Counted from the first letter of the stretch, positions 33,754-48,247 are shown. The stretch is DNA of 64,000 nt from Iris pallida (GCA_029216955.1 JANAVB010002199.1:18529053-18593052), one strand, 5' to 3'. The notes: generated from the sequence alone by a model not told the origin. Program-made: numbers and translations.

Positions 33754-36034
33754 ACATACACCACTCAGAACAAGTCTCGTCCTCGAGACTTTCCTGAAGG
33801 TAAGCCATCCTACCATTTCTATGGCCAAGACTTAATCGTACACATTTCGCCTACGCGTTTCCTCAATTTCAAGCCACGCTCTCACAACTATCAATCTTTT
33901 CGTTAACATGATTTCAAGATCTCGACACACTCCCCTTTTCAAGTCTCATTTCAATTCAACATATCACTTGGCTGGATCGTGCACGCATTCCAGGCGTCCC
34001 CAAGATACATGCATTCAGCCAAGCCGCATGATAGGGAATTTGTCATTCTCACTCGAGTCGCATCGTACACATACCCAGGCGTCCCTAAAATATATGCATG
34101 TCAGTCGAATCTCGTGAGCAGGGTTTCCTACATTCGTGATTCAAACTATCCATTCATACCAATCCTCAAGATCAATTCTTCGATTGATAACTCTTGTAAC
34201 AAGGGCGTTTCGCCTAACCGCTAGGCCAATCTTTGCGAGGCTAAGTCAATGTCAGGATTGGAATCATAGTTCCCCAACAATAATGCCAATACTGACCCCA
34301 ATCCTAGGGTCAAACCATAGTCGGTAGTACGGGATTTTCTACCCAAGCTCGCATCACTCAAATTTCTAAACATCGAGCATGATCACCTATCTCGTATCAA
34401 GACGTTCGTTGCGCAGCGCAACGAATTCGAATCCATTCAAATCACCCATTCTAACCAATTCATGTATTCGATTACGAGATCGTCTAGCTCGACAATACGT
34501 TGTGCCCCAATCTCACGCGAGTCCGATTATCCACGGTGGTTCGTGAATCACCACGCAACGCACTCGCAGAATAATCATTCTCATCGGGGCGTAACTCTTG
34601 TTTGAGTTTTAGACTAACTCATTCTCGATACGCGGATTGGACCTACTCAATCCTCAAATTCAATCATCAAGCACTCCGAATCATTTTTAAGTCACCTTCG
34701 CGTCAAACCACAAGCATACAAACTATCACGCCAAGCTAGGTCAATTACCCCCGCTGTATGAATCACCATACCAGCGCTCACGCGGAGTGATCGTCTTAAA
34801 TCGGCGCGACGCATGTGCGAGACTGGAGTTGCGCTCGCATAAGACAAGAATGTCGAAGTTGTGGTTATCGACGAAGTAAATCCAAGCATTTCATTTTCAT
34901 CCAATCAATTTCGATAGTCCGACCGTCATTTATTCAACTAGAAAATCCTCGAGCCAAGTTTATCATTTTCTCGACACGTTTCAATTTTCCGAGTATAGAA
35001 TTTATCGGAACAATGACATTTGCACGATCGTTTTTCCTCAAGCTCGTTTCAAGATCATTGTTCGAAACTCAAGTCACATTTCATTTGCATCAATCCGATA
35101 TCGTACGCGCGATCCTCTAAGTTTCCTCGATCAAAGACCATTCATTTTCATTCATCGATTCGAATCATTTTTTTTTTCCAATACGCGTTGCCTATTCGCA
35201 AGTTGTCCGAACGAGATGCTCGTTCGGGACATTCGAAGTCACGACCGACTAAGCGTGACGCGTTCTAAGGCTTTGTGCGATCGCATCGCCTCGCCGACAT
35301 ACTCGTAATCCTCAATATTTGCTCGAATGATTTCCAAGAAAATCCATACACCACTCGGATTCGAGCCATACGATCTAGCCTACAATCATGTTCGCGTCAT
35401 TCGCTAAGACGTCCTTCGGATTTGTTCGACGAATCCCTAGCGTAATCGCTTACGTCGCATCGACGTACTAAGTTGTTCGCACTATTTCCTCAAAACCCAA
35501 GTTAATCCTCCGTGTACGCTTAAGCGTTAACTCGATAGCATTCCTATCGATAGACACTCTAAGTGTAGCTCGTTTTCGACCGAGCGGTACTTGGTATCGC
35601 TCGCACTCGTTTGCACCAAAAGTCGAGGTGCGCGATACGCGACGCAACTTAGCCAAAAGGCCGTGCGCATGGCTATCCCGTACGGACTTTTATTCGAGTT
35701 TGCATGCTCACATGCTAAGGTCAACGTTGGACTAGTTAGGCATGAACGCGACTTTTAAGGTCGACGCAGGACTATTCGGGCACACGTGCAACTTGTTAAC
35801 TTTAGCATACGTTTTTATTCAAGACAAGTTAACACCGTTCGGCACAAAGGCCATTGCCTATCGATGCGTTTGGATGAACGCTTGTACGAGCTTTCGAAAA
35901 TATTTAGACTTATTGTATGGACATGCCGAGGGACAATCGAGAGAGAGCGCGTACTTCATTATCAACGACGAGCTTTCAAAACTGATAATTCGATTTGAAG
36001 TCCAAGGACGTAAAGCCGTGCTCTGATACCATTA
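33754..36034 (-). mobile_element. Internal region 2 of the array, non-coding
   Basis: 2,281 bp, nearly identical to internal region 1. The unit LTR plus internal region is 4,926 bp. No retroviral protein is encoded. Confidence 0.85.
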
Positions 36035-37332
36035 TGTCACGCCCCGCTCCCGTAGGAGCGATCGTCCTCGCTAAGGCGTGATGCCGCACGAGCCTAGATT
36101 GCGCTCGTGCAAGGCAGTTCCATAACGGCCGATTACATCGGCGGCGACGGGGTCGTCGCACAGAAGTCCCAAGCAGAAACATTGAATACATTGCAGTGGA
36201 ATTTTAAGAAGAACACATGAACACAAGTAACTCAAAAGAAATCTCTTCATTGATATGGAATACAAGATTACATTTTTGGGCGCAAGGCCAAATTACAAGT
36301 CTCTCGTACTCACTTTTCTCTCATTTACAATTCGCTCTGCTCTCTCTCATCTCTCGATACAATACTTGAATCCAGCGGAAGCTTCGGAAGGCGATGTCCA
36401 TACATTATGTCCTGTATAAATCTTCAGATCATGCGGCCGCACGCTTCGACTCGCCAAGGAACTCCGTGCCTCGACGCATCCAAGCGAGCTCCGCACCACG
36501 AGCTTCTACCTGTGCCTGCACATGAAACACTGTGTGGGTGTCAGTACCATTGTACTGGTGGAGTGAGCTTCTCGCCCACCCATACATAACCGACACGTTT
36601 CATTTACTTTGTGCAGCTTAAACCCTTTCAATTGTCTTTCTAGTCTTGCCTTAGGATTCATTTTAGGACAAGGACGTCTCGGTCGATAACTAGCGATGCA
36701 ACGACAAGGTCGTGCAACAACGGGGTCATGCTATCTTGCCAACGTGTGTTTCGATCGAGGCAGTGCCTCATCGCTTAAGTACTTGACCAGACTTCAAGGT
36801 GGGACGGCAGGGTCGTGCCACATTCTATTCCAAACTTAGACTTGTTCAAGACTGTGCTTTGTCGAGGGGCAATTCACGTGAACTCGGCCGTGCCAGGACC
36901 TTTGATTAAACTCAAGCGCCACTGGACCAATTCTTGTGCTAACGATTCAAGAGCCAAGGGACGGCAACGGGACGACTCGTGCAGGTCGTGCCTTAGACTT
37001 TACTTAGACTTGTTTGAACATTCAAGACTGAGGCCGTGCCTCGCTATCCAGACTTATCCATGCTACCGCCTTGCGGCCATCCTGTTAGAGTCAATTGCTA
37101 ACTTAGCCAAGACTTGTCAAATACAATTTCGACTTCATGAATATCTCGATGCCATCTATCGTGCTAAGCACGGTGCCTATGCTGCAGCCCAGTCTTAGGC
37201 CCAGACATTCGTTTACCGACTAGACAAGCATTCAAGTTCTAGACTCAATCCAAAGGCATACACACGGAGTCGCCACTATCTGCCGACACATCTACATGAG
37301 TGGTCACTAGCAATTTCAAGCTATCTTGGACT
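36035..37332 (-). mobile_element. LTR 3 of the array, truncated
   Basis: The first 1,298 bp match LTR 2. After TATCTTGGACT the sequence switches to a degenerate gypsy fragment. The remaining 1,347 bp of LTR are missing. Confidence 0.85.
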
Positions 37333-37890
37333 CTGTTCATGAGATTCATGAACACAACAAGAGTATTCATCATTCCAAGAGACATGATCCAAAAATTCAA
37401 CTACCAGTATTTGGTGTTGAATGTCGTCTTGAGAATGTACTCCTTCTTAATCTGATGGTAGTCAGTTCTTAAGTTAATCTCCGAAAACCCTTAAGTTCAC
37501 TCAACTTGGATAGATCATCAGTCGAGAAAAAGTAATTCTTCAGTGCCCTGATAGTCATCCATATTGTTTTATCCTTCTTGGATACAAACAAGACTGATGC
37601 TTCTTAGAGTGAAGCTCCGTCTTATATGAAACCCAACACCTTTAGTCCATTGATCTAATCCTTCATTTCCTTGGCTTCCTTCAGGTCGATTCTATAGTAT
37701 CACTTAGTCATAGGGAAAGAGCTAGGTACTAGGTTAATGGAATATTTCTATGCATAGGGTAATCCAGAAACTATTAGGGAAAACTTCTATCATGAAGATG
37801 TAACTAAGATTTTTATTCATATAAGAGAATTACAACAAAACTCTCATAATTGATTTAGGGACATCTTGTTACAGCTTCTTAATAGATAAT
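37333..37890 (-). pseudogene. Degenerate reverse transcriptase fragment
   Basis: Minus-strand pieces in shifting frames resemble gypsy RT: a SVLFVSKKDK block near 37590, a broken GYHQL region near 37450, and MSLGMMNTLVVFMNLMN close to the left junction. Stops and frameshifts interrupt it throughout. The YxDD catalytic region is beyond the break. Confidence 0.65.
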
Positions 37891-37904
37891 ACCTCTCAGC
37901 AGTC

Positions 37905-38586
37905 CTAAGTACTATTCTTCATGGTTCTGGTTCTTGCTTGGGCATCTCCATTTTCTTCCTCTTCTATGATCCTTGATTCTGCTTCATCCCTTCCTACGGT
38001 CTGAGGTTGTGGCATAATAGACGCTCCGATACGATGATAAGATAAGAGGCAGTCCTTAACTTGATGTTCAGCAGATCCACACACCAAACATTGCCTTAAT
38101 CTCTTGCGACAAATGTTGGCTTGGTGACCAGGTCTCTTACAGTAGGCACAAGCCAAAAGCTTCTTGCAATATGGTTGTCGGACAGGGCCCAAATATCTTC
38201 TATTCTCATGGGTATCCCTCCTAGGACGAGGTTCCGCTCCAACTTGGTTTAAAATGGCTAAGGTTGCGTCGTTGATATTCTTCATGACTTCTCTCGAGAT
38301 GTTCAGCTTGAATCTTCTGATACTCTAGGATTTCTTGAAATAAAGCAACCATCTGAGAGGTGTTTTCTGGTACTGGTGAAGCAACATGAGTGGGTACTTC
38401 CTCAAAGAAAAGTAACCCAGTTAGAGGAGAGGTAGGATTTGCCAGTGTGGGGAAAACTTCACTGGATGATTGGTGAGGATGATCAATCAGCTGGTTGGGT
38501 GAAAAGCTCTGACTTGACTGAAGAGGCGGGGTTCGATCCGGAGATGATACCACATTGCCAGCAGAGTTGGTTTTGTCAGTGTTCAT
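37905..38586 (-). pseudogene. Gypsy gag remnant with two zinc knuckles, frameshifted
   Basis: The N-terminal part reads from 38586 (MNTDKTNSAGN) and ends at 38221. A second frame, 38285-37905, continues with two CCHC knuckles (CAYCKRPGHQANIC and CLVCGSAEHQVKDC), the nucleic-acid-binding end of Gag. The overlap of two frames near 38250 indicates a frameshift in what was one gag gene. The capsid-like core is shortened. Confidence 0.7.
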
Positions 38587-38766
38587 TCTCTGGAAGGTTT
38601 AGGATGCAAGCATAAGCAAGGTAACCTACCAGTCTATAATAAAAATATTTATCATATATAAATCGGTCCTATGTTGTGGCAATTTTGATGTTCTAGTGTT
38701 CCTAATTGTTTCTAGTTTTCCTAAATTGTTGATTTAGTTGACCTGCATGGGCCACCACTAAAAACA

Positions 38767-41507
38767 TGTCACGACCCGGTCCCCAAATACTTGGGTCGAA
38801 TCGGATCATGCCCAGCCTGCGCCGTTGATGAGACGGCGGCAGTAAGCTGTAATCCATATTGCAGGTCATTTCAACAACAAGCTTGAATTTAAAAGTTGCC
38901 ACAACATTTAATTTACGATAATAAAAACTTGTCTTTCAATACAAAGTTCATAAACTGGAAATAAAGAAACAACTAAACTCTCAACTAATGTAGCATCTAT
39001 TGAGACGCCACAACATCATCATCAGCTGGGAGTACCGCCGGGTACAAGTCAGGATCAAAATAGCTATTGATCATCATCTCCAGATCCTCAGTAATACCTA
39101 AAATGTTGTCTCCAGTCAGGAGGGAGCAAAGTACAATTCATGCAAATTTTAACAATTAAAATGACAATTTATAACATGCATTTTTAAACAGTTTGAAAAT
39201 GAACAATTTTGAAATAGTACAGTACAGTGATATGAATAGGTAAAGAATATGACCGGTTTGGGTACATTTGTATCCTAGCGATACGGTATGGCTTATCCCC
39301 GTGTGAGAGAGGGGTAAGCTAACACATTCATTATCCTAAGTTTGGATTTGGTCATATCCAGTACACTATTCCCCCAGTCCCCAACAATACGATCAATGCT
39401 CCCGAAGGAGTTCGTGTATAATTGTGGTTTAAACTTGCAATGAAACAATTGTGAAAATAATTGTAAAATCTACATAAAATGTACTTGCCTTAAACTTCCG
39501 GTTGTCAAGGTTTTGCACTTCGGTATTCGGTAAATTACTCTCTTCCTTGTACTCCTACATTTCCGGGAAACTCGTCTCAGAAACAAACATAAAATGTCTA
39601 GTTGTCTTTCCTAGTTAGTTTTGATAGATTAGCTAACTAACACAACGTCAAAGCATTTAAGAGTTTGAATTTAGAAATTTCATTCTTTTATTCTGGTATT
39701 TTCAGAAAACTTGTAATTATCACTTAATTTGGTTAAAACTTGTATTTTGTACATAAAATTTAAATAGTGAGAAAATCATAACTTATCGATAATATATATA
39801 TTATCTAGAGTTATTCTATCATCTATACTACACTACCACAACCAGAAGAAAAATAATAAAATTATTTCCTAATTTATTACATCTTCACAGCATGACAAAT
39901 AACTGGGCTTATGCCCTTACATCTTAATATTACACAAATTGAAATAAGAAGAAACTTGTTAGTCTTGAAAATTACCTATAATTAAATAATAAAACTAACA
40001 ATTGCCAATTTAAATTATATAAAATATATGAGTCTCAGACTCTGGTCCAGTCGTCATGTTCAGCTACTCTGCCTCAACGTCCGGTCGTACCGGTGCGTTT
40101 GCATTTCGCTGGGGCCCATTGACCATTAAGGTCGTCGCCCAAAAATATTATTAAAATAATATTTAATCCGAAAATCATTTTAAAAATCATTTTATTAAAC
40201 TTCCCAAAAATTTCGGCAGTATTCCTCCTGTTTTCGGTCAAACCAAAAACTGGGAAAAATGTTCCGGTTTTCCTGCAAAAATATTCCCAACCCGAAAATA
40301 TATACAGAACCATTATTTTCCAAACCCACATTCCAGAGAACCCAATCCAAAGACAGAAACCAAATTTTATATATAAAAACTATTCCCAGAATTATTCCCG
40401 AAATTTTCCCGGAAACCCGAGAATGAAACGGAAATCCCGCAGTATCGGAAAACTCCACAGAATATAACCACAGCATATATTTTTCCTAAAAAATCCACAG
40501 AACATAACTTCCAAAATAGACGAAAAATACGAAACCAAAAACGGAACGGAACCGAGCCGAAATCCCGAATTCCTACTGGAATTGGGTTGGACCAATTCAT
40601 CATAGACAGTAAAAGAATTTATCGGGTCAGAGTGTACCGAAACCGAAGCGGAACGGAAACGGGTCCGCACCGGGAAGCGGACGGAACAGCGAAGGGAAGC
40701 TTCGCGATCGGGCGACAGAACACGCACGGGGACGTGCGGGCGGCCTGGCCGGGGCGAGCGTCGGCGTCAGCGGCGGCGGAGGGCCGCGCGGGGAGCGGCG
40801 CCGGTCGGGTGCGGCCCGGGGGTCGGAGGTCGGGCACCGGTGTCGGATCGGGCTAGGGTTCGCCGGAGAGTGCTCGGCCGGGGTCGATCTCGCCGGAAAC
40901 GTCGGGTTGATCTAGGAATTTGAGTGGAATTTGGGAAAAGAATGGAATGATGGGAAGAAGGGTGGAGTGAAGGGGTTTTATAGGAGGAGTGAGAGGGGAA
41001 GTTACCATTTGAGGGAGGAGAAAGGTCTCTCCAACATTAACTCCGGTGGCCAGGGAAGAGGAAGGGCCGATCGGTTTTGATCGGTTTGGAGAAGATGAAG
41101 CCGAAGAAGCTTCGGTTCCTCCACAGAAGCAAAAGAATGGAAACCCATTTAATTAGAACAATGAATGTTTCCAGCAAGCTTTAGAGCTAAAGCTCAAATA
41201 AAACTTAAGGCTTAAGGCCTAAAAGAATGGGCTGGACTTGATATAAGAAATGGCTTAATAAATCCTTAATGGGTTTGGGACTATTGGGCCTTAAGAATAA
41301 TGAGTTAGGAAAAATGGTTTGGCTTGGGTTTGAGGCCAGGCTAAAAATAATTAAAAGCTTTGGCTAGGAAATTATAAGGCAATTAAAATATGGACTATAA
41401 CAATAATTTCCTTTTAAAAATATGATTAACATTTTAAAATCCTATTTCAATATATAAAAATAATTTTAGTCTCCAATCGGGTTCGAAGCGGATTCGGGTC
41501 TGGTTGA
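38767..41507 (-). mobile_element. Probable 5' LTR of the decayed gypsy element
   Basis: Starts TGTCACGACCCGG (element 3' end of the LTR) upstream of gag. The far border near GGTTGACA at about 41500 is a guess from a TG/CA match. GC-rich DNA at 40650-40900 gives open frames without domains. The second LTR is missing, so extent is uncertain. Confidence 0.35.
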
Positions 41508-41635
41508 CATACAAAAAAAATCCATGTGAACTATATATATATTTTTTTTAAAATACTTTTCATAAATTTACAATTTAGATATTATTCTAGCACATAAAAA
41601 ATTAAAATGCAGTCTAAAATTTCACGGGTTTCACA

Positions 41636-43428
41636 CTAAGTCAATGTCAGGATTGGAATCATAGTTCCCCAACAATAATGCCAATACTGACCCCAATCCT
41701 AGGGTCAAACCATAGTCGGTAGTATGAGATTTTCTACCCAAGCTCGCATCACTCAAATTTCTAAACATCGAGCATGATCACCTATCTCGTATCAAGACGT
41801 TCGTTGCGCAGCGCAACGAATTCGAATCCATTCAAATCACCCATTCTAACCAATTTATGTATTCGATTACGAGATCGTCTAGCTCGACAATACGTTGCGC
41901 CCCAATCTCACGCGAGTCCGATTATCCACGGTGGTTAGTGAATCACCACGCAACGCACTCGCAGAATAATCATTCTCATCGGGGCGTAACTCTTGTTTGA
42001 GTTTTAGACTAACTCATTCTCGATACGCGGATTGGACCTACTCAATCCTCAAATTCAATCATCAAGCACTCCGAATCATTTTCAAGTCACCTTCGCGTCA
42101 AACCACAAGCATACAAACTATCACGCCAAGCTAGGTCAATCACCCCCGCTGTATGAATCACCATACCAGCGCTCACGCGGAGTGATCGTCTTAAATCGGC
42201 GCGACGCATGTGCGAGACTGGAGTTGCGCTCGCATAAGACAAGAATGTCGAAGTTGTGGTTATCGACGAAGTAAATCCAAGCATTTCATTTTCATCCAAT
42301 CAATTTCGATAGTCCGACCGTCATTTATTCAACTAGAAAATCCTCGAGCCAAGTTTATCATTTTCTCGACACGTTTCAATTTCCCGAGTATAGAATTTAT
42401 CGGAACAATGACATTTGCACGATCGTTTTTCCTCAAGCTCGTTTCAAGATCATTGTTCGAAACTCAAGTCACATTTCATTTGCATCAATCCGATATCGTA
42501 CGCGCGATCCTCTAAGTTTCCTCGATCAAAGACCATTCATTTTCATTCATCGATTCGAATCATTTTTTTTTCCAATACGCGTTGCCTATTCGCAAGTTGT
42601 CCGAACGAGATGCTCGTTCGGGACATTCGAAGTCACGACCGACTAAGCGTGACGCGTTCTAAGGCTTTGCGCGATCGCATCGCCTCGCCGACATACTCGT
42701 AATCCTTAATATTTGCTCGAATGATTTCCAAGAAAATCCATACACCACTCGGATTCGAGCCATACGATCTAGCCTACAATCATGTTCGCGTCATTCGCTA
42801 AGACGTCCTTCGGATTTGTTCGACGAATCCCTATTGTAATCGCTTACGTCGCATCGACGTACTAAGTTGTTCGCACTATTTCCTCAAAACCCAAGTTAAT
42901 CCTCCGTGTACGCTTAAGCGTTAACTCGATAGCATTCCTATCGATAGACACTCTAAGTGTAGCTCGTTTCCGACCGAGCGGTACTTGGTATCGCTCGCAC
43001 TCGTTTGCACCAAAAGTCGAGGTGCGCGATACGCGACGCAACTTAGCCAAAAGGCCGTGCGCATGGCTATCCCGTACGGACTTTTATTCGAGTTTGCATG
43101 CTCACATGCTAAGGTCAACGTTGGACTAGTTAGGCATGAACGCGACTTTTAAGGTCGACGCAGGACTATTCGGGCACACGTGCAACTTGTTAACTTTAGC
43201 ATACGTTTTCATTCAAGACAAGTTAACACCGTTCGGCACAAAGGCCATTGCCTATCGATGCGTTTGGATGAACGCTTGTACGAGCTTTCGAAAATATTTA
43301 GACTTATTGTATGGACATGCCGAGGGACAATCGAGAGAGAGCGCGTACTTCATTATCAACGACGAGCTTTCAAAACTGATAATTCGATTTGAAGTCCAAG
43401 GACGTAAAGCCGTGCTCTGATACCATTA
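41636..43428 (-). mobile_element. Internal region 3 of the array, 5'-truncated on the plus map
   Basis: Resumes at CTAAGTCAATGTCAGG, matching internal region 1 from about 29317, and runs to the LTR 4 border. 1,793 of about 2,281 bp remain. Confidence 0.85.
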
Positions 43429-45831
43429 TGTCATGCCCCGCTCCCGTAGGAGCGATCGTCCTCGCTAAGGCGTGATGCCGCACGAGCCTAGATTGCGTTC
43501 GTGCAAGGCAGTTCCATAACGGTCGATTACATCGGCGGCGACGGGGTCGTCGCACAGAAGTCCCAAGCAGAAACATTGAATACATTGCAGCAGAATTTTA
43601 AGAAGAACACATGAACACAAGTAACTCAAAAGAAATCTCTTCATTGATATGGAATACAAGATTACATTTGTGGGCGCAAGGCCAAATTACAAGTCTCTCG
43701 TGCTCACTTTTCTCTCATTTACAATTCGCTCTGCTCTCTCTCATCTCTCGATACAATACTTGAATCCAGCGGAAGCTTCGGAAGGCGATGTCCATACATT
43801 ATGTCCTGTATAAGTCTTCAGATCACGCGGCCGCACGCTTCGACTCGCCAAGGAACTCCGTGCCTCGACGCATCCAAGCGAGCTCCGCACCACGAGCTTC
43901 TACCTGTGCCTGCACATGAAACACTGTGTGGGTGTCAGTACCACTGTACTGGTGGAGTGAACTTCTCGCCCACCCATACATAACCGACACGTTTCATTTA
44001 TTTTGTGCAGCTTAAACCCTTTCAATTGTCTTTCTAGTCTTGCCTTAGGATTCATTTTAGGACAAGGACGTCTCGGTCGATAACTAGCGATGCAACGACA
44101 AGGTCGTGCAACAACGGGGTCATGCTATCTTGCCAACGTGTGTTTCGATCGAGGCAGTGCCTCATCGCTTAAGTACTTGACCAGACTTCAAGGTGGGACG
44201 GCAGGGTCGTGCCACATTCTATTCCAAACTTAGACTTGTTCAAGACTGTGCTTTGTCGAGGGGCAATTCACGTAAACTCGGCCGTGCCAGGACCTTTGAT
44301 TAAACTCAAGCGCCACTAGACCAATTCTTGTGCTAACGATTCAAGAGCCAAGGGACGGCAACGGGACGACTCGTGCAGGTCGTGCCTTAGACTTTACTTA
44401 GACTTGTTTGAACATTCAAGACTGAGGCCGTGCCTCGCTATCCAGACTTATCCATGCTACCGCCTTGCGGCCATCCTGTTAGAGTCAATTGCTAACTTAG
44501 CCAAGACTTGTCAAATACAATTTCGACTTCATGAATATCTCGATGCCATCTATCGTGCTAAGCACGGTGCCTATGCTGCAGCCCAGTCTTAGGCCCAGAC
44601 ATTCGTTTACCGACTAGACAAGCATTCAAGTTCTAGACTCAATCCAAAGGCATACACACGGAGTCGCCACTATCTGCCGACACATCTACATGAGTGGTCA
44701 CTAGCAATTTCAAGCTATCTTGGACTGGCTCGGCAGGGGTATCGGTCCGCCCTTCTAAGGGTAGCTAGCCCCGGAAGCGCCGATACTCCCATGCGGTTAT
44801 CCGGCATGCAGGTTGAGCCACACTCGCTTCTCCCGGGCGGATGATCCCGGTGCCCCGGAGGAGATCATCCGAGAAGACTACACCTTGTCGACAAGTTGTC
44901 CATGACCATGCAAAGACTCGATCTATCCAATCTATCCAGTCTTTTCTTAACATGACCATGCATTCCTTTATTCTATCGAGACTCCCAAGCCGCGGGACCG
45001 ATCTCGTGTGCGGGACTTATCAAGTATTCAGGCAGGACATGACCGGGCAGGACCGGCATGCTTATTCAAGTATTCGGCCGTGGCTCGTGCCTTAGACATG
45101 TCTGGTTCTCTAGGCGACGCTAACGCTCAAGTCATATACTTATACGATGAGCCTTATTCTCAAGGGACTACTTGACTTGACAACCGCAGCTAGAGCGGGA
45201 CAGTGCTAGAATTGGCTTTGATAGCCTAGTACAACTCTTGTCCAACTTATACGGGCAATAACTCGACGAGCGGTGGCTACGCCGAGCTACGCATCGCGGG
45301 CAACGTGCCAGGCACGGGGTCGACTTAACAACCAAGTCTTGGGTGCCTAGACTTAAGCCAACAAGCCGTACAAGGACGACTTAACTTGCAGGACGTACGA
45401 AGGCTATGCCAAACCTTGCGGGACAAGACCGTGCATGCTTTGTTAAGCATTCGTGCGGGCGACGCCTAGGACTTAGGCTTTTTCAAGTATCGTGACAAGT
45501 CGACGGGACAGTACATGCTTGGTTAAGCATTCATGCGGGCGACGTCTATGACTTAGGCAAATTCGAGTGTCGGGACGAATCGACGGGACCAACGGGACAT
45601 GCGAAGGCTACGCCAAGCCTTGCACAACGGGACCGTGCCTGCTTTAGCAAGCAATTACGTAGGCGACGCCTAAGACTTAGGCTTATTCGAGTGTCGGGGC
45701 AACTTAGCAACTTAGGCCAACTTCCTTCTCCCAAGCCACGGGATCGAAGGACCGAGTGTCATTTGAAAGCACGCTGAGCCGACTTCTATGTTGACCGTGG
45801 GACCATTTTCCATGTTCTAGGACATTCCGAC
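43429..45831 (-). mobile_element. LTR 4 of the array, first part
   Basis: 2,403 bp matching LTR 2, interrupted at TTCCGAC by insertion of a second element. The remaining 242 bp resume at 53226. Together they make 2,645 bp, exactly the LTR 2 length. Confidence 0.88.
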
Positions 45832-48244
45832 TGTAGTGCCCCGTCCCGCAAAGTCAATCGGAGGGATCGAAACGCCGACGGCGTTCGGCCTTAGCCTTGC
45901 AACGGCTTGCTCGGAGACATCGCTCAGGTGGGGTAGTTTCGGTGAACTCTCCTCATCTTTGCCTTCACATAATAAATCGTGTTTTCAACTTGCACAAGTT
46001 AGGCTTGATAATAAAAGCTATGCATCCACATAGCTAAGGAAATAATCCCGACGGGTCAAAATGAGTTAGAACATGGAAAACGTCCCACGGTCGGCTTAGA
46101 GTTGGTGCACGACGTGCTTTGAAAATGACACTCAGTCCTTCGTCCCGTGGCTTGGGAGAAGGAAAGTTGGTCTTCGGTGCAAAAGTTGAGAGTTAGCCTA
46201 AGTCATAGGCGTCGCCCGCACAAATGCTTGCTAAAGCATGCACGGTCCTGTCCCGCAAGGCTTGGCATAGCCCTTGCTCGTCCCTTGGGTTAAGTTGTAG
46301 GCTTGAGTGAGTTAGGCAAAGTTATGCCGGTCGACCTAAGTTATTCTACGTGCTGTCCCGCTCGTTCTGCGGTTGTCAAGATAAATAGTCCCACGACCCC
46401 AAGGCCTGTCATATGAAGTATGACTTGGGCGACAGCGTTGCGTCGAACACGAGTCGGTTTAGAGGCACGAGCCACGGTTGGTTCAGTGGAAAGTTAGCCA
46501 CGGTCGGTCGATACTTAAGGAAACACGTTATGTTCAAGTTAAGTTGGAAGGCTATGCAGTAGCTGTTCCCTGAGTTCTAAGAATGTTAAGTCCAAGCAAT
46601 GGTTAGTCGCCGAGAGAAAATATGTCGGGACTGTGGTTCAGTCGCCGAGGCAACCCTGGTTTGGGCTCTGCGAATGAAGTGTGAAAAGTGGAAAGAGTAA
46701 AGCAAAGGAACTGTGATAATAATGAGACCATGCATTACGTTAAGTCTAGAAGTTAGCGTAGGCGCGTGGTCATGGACAACTTGTCGACAAGGGCGATGGT
46801 TCTTCGGATCGGAAACCTTGGGCCAGGGACCGATCCGGCCTAGGAAGAACAAAATTATAGCCGAGCTGGGTATGAAGCAACCGGTATGTCGGGGACTTGC
46901 ATCGAGGATCGCAACCGGCGGTGCAAGGGTCCCGAGTACCAGGCTATGTCCACTATGGCTAGTCAATGCCAGTGACCTTTCATATAGATGTGTCGGCACG
47001 GGCGGTAATCCGCGTGCGTGTCTTTGGATTGAGTTGAGTTAAAAGTGTGTGAAGTTAGTGAAAACAATGACTGGGCCTAAGATTTGGCTACAGCGAGAAG
47101 GCGGCGTGCTTCGGCACTAGATGTGGCGTCGAGTGTTAAGTTGATGGCATAGAGTTGCATGAGTTAGGCTTGAGCTAATGCGAGTTAAGTCAAAAAGGGC
47201 CGTAGGGCAAGTTGTGTGAAGTTACTTGAGTTATTGGGCACGGCCTCGAAATATGAGGCACGGCCGCGTTGTCACAACACAAGTGTAGGCGAGACTAAGC
47301 AAGGAGGCACTGCCTCGGAGATAAGAAAGCACGAATCGAGTTCATGGCACGACCGAGTCGTTATGTCCCAGAGTTTGGCACGAAAGACAAGTATAAGTCG
47401 GTGCGTCGGTAATACAAGCACGAGAAAGGTCTAGAGGCAAGGAAATGGAGTCTTTCGTGTAGTTGCGTCTCTGATTATGGCCGTAAGGCAAACACGACTT
47501 GATAGGTTAACGTTGTTGGCACAAGGGTGGTCTAGTGACAAGTATGAGTTAACGTTGACATTGCAAGCACGAGTTGGTTCCGATACACAAGTTGCGCTAA
47601 GGCGCCGGTCCTAAAAACTGATCCTAAGGCAAGAATAGAAAGACAATCGAAAAAGGGTTTATGTTGCACAAAGTAAATGAAACGTGTAGGTTTTGCATGG
47701 GTGGGCGAGGAGCTCACTCCACCAGTACAGTGGTACTGACACCCACACAGTGTTTCATGTGCAGGCACAGGTAGAAGCTCGTGGCGCGGAGCTCGCTTGA
47801 ATGCGTCGAGGCACGGAGTTCCTTGGCGGGTCGAAGCGTGCGGTCGCGTGATCTGAAGACTTATACAGGACGTAATGTATGGACATCGCCTTCCGAAGCT
47901 TCCGCTGGAATCAAGTATTGTATCGAGAGATGAGAGAGAGCAGAGTGACTTGTAAAATGAGAGAAAAATGAGACTTGAGAGACTTGTAATTGGCCTTGCG
48001 CCCACAATGTAATCCTTGAATTCAATATCAATAAAAGAGCTTTCTTTGAAATACTTGTGTTCATGTGTTCTTTAAATTCCGCTGCAATATATTCAATGTC
48101 TCTGCACGGGACTTCTGTGCGACGACCCCGTCGCAGCTGCTGTAATCGGCCGTTATGGAACCCGCCTTGCACGAGCACAATCTAGCCTCGTGCGGCATCA
48201 CGCCTTAGCGAGGACGATCGCTCCTACGGGAGCGGGGCGTGACA
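45832..48244 (+). repeat. 5' LTR of the nested element
   Basis: TGTAGTGCCCCGTCC...GGGGCGTGACA. A polyadenylation-type AATAAA lies near 48031, followed by about 210 bp of R/U5. Confidence 0.9.
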
Positions 48245-48247
48245 TAG

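Larger units (their letters stand above)
37333..41635 (-). mobile_element. Decayed Ty3/gypsy fragment inside the array
   Basis: Unrelated to the array. In minus orientation it reads: LTR-like DNA, leader, gag, then part of RT, cut off at the left junction. It replaced 1,835 bp of array (1,347 of LTR 3 and 488 of internal region 3), as the copy spacing 36035 to 43429 shows. No target duplication is visible at its borders. Confidence 0.75.

Noticed and set aside
37360..37880. Possible functional reverse transcriptase
   Set aside because: Only scattered motifs in different frames with many stops, and the catalytic region is missing. Called a pseudogene.
46586..46999. 137-codon minus-strand frame repeated at 51562-51975
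   Set aside because: Lies inside both LTRs of the nested element, with no domain; LTR identity explains the repetition.
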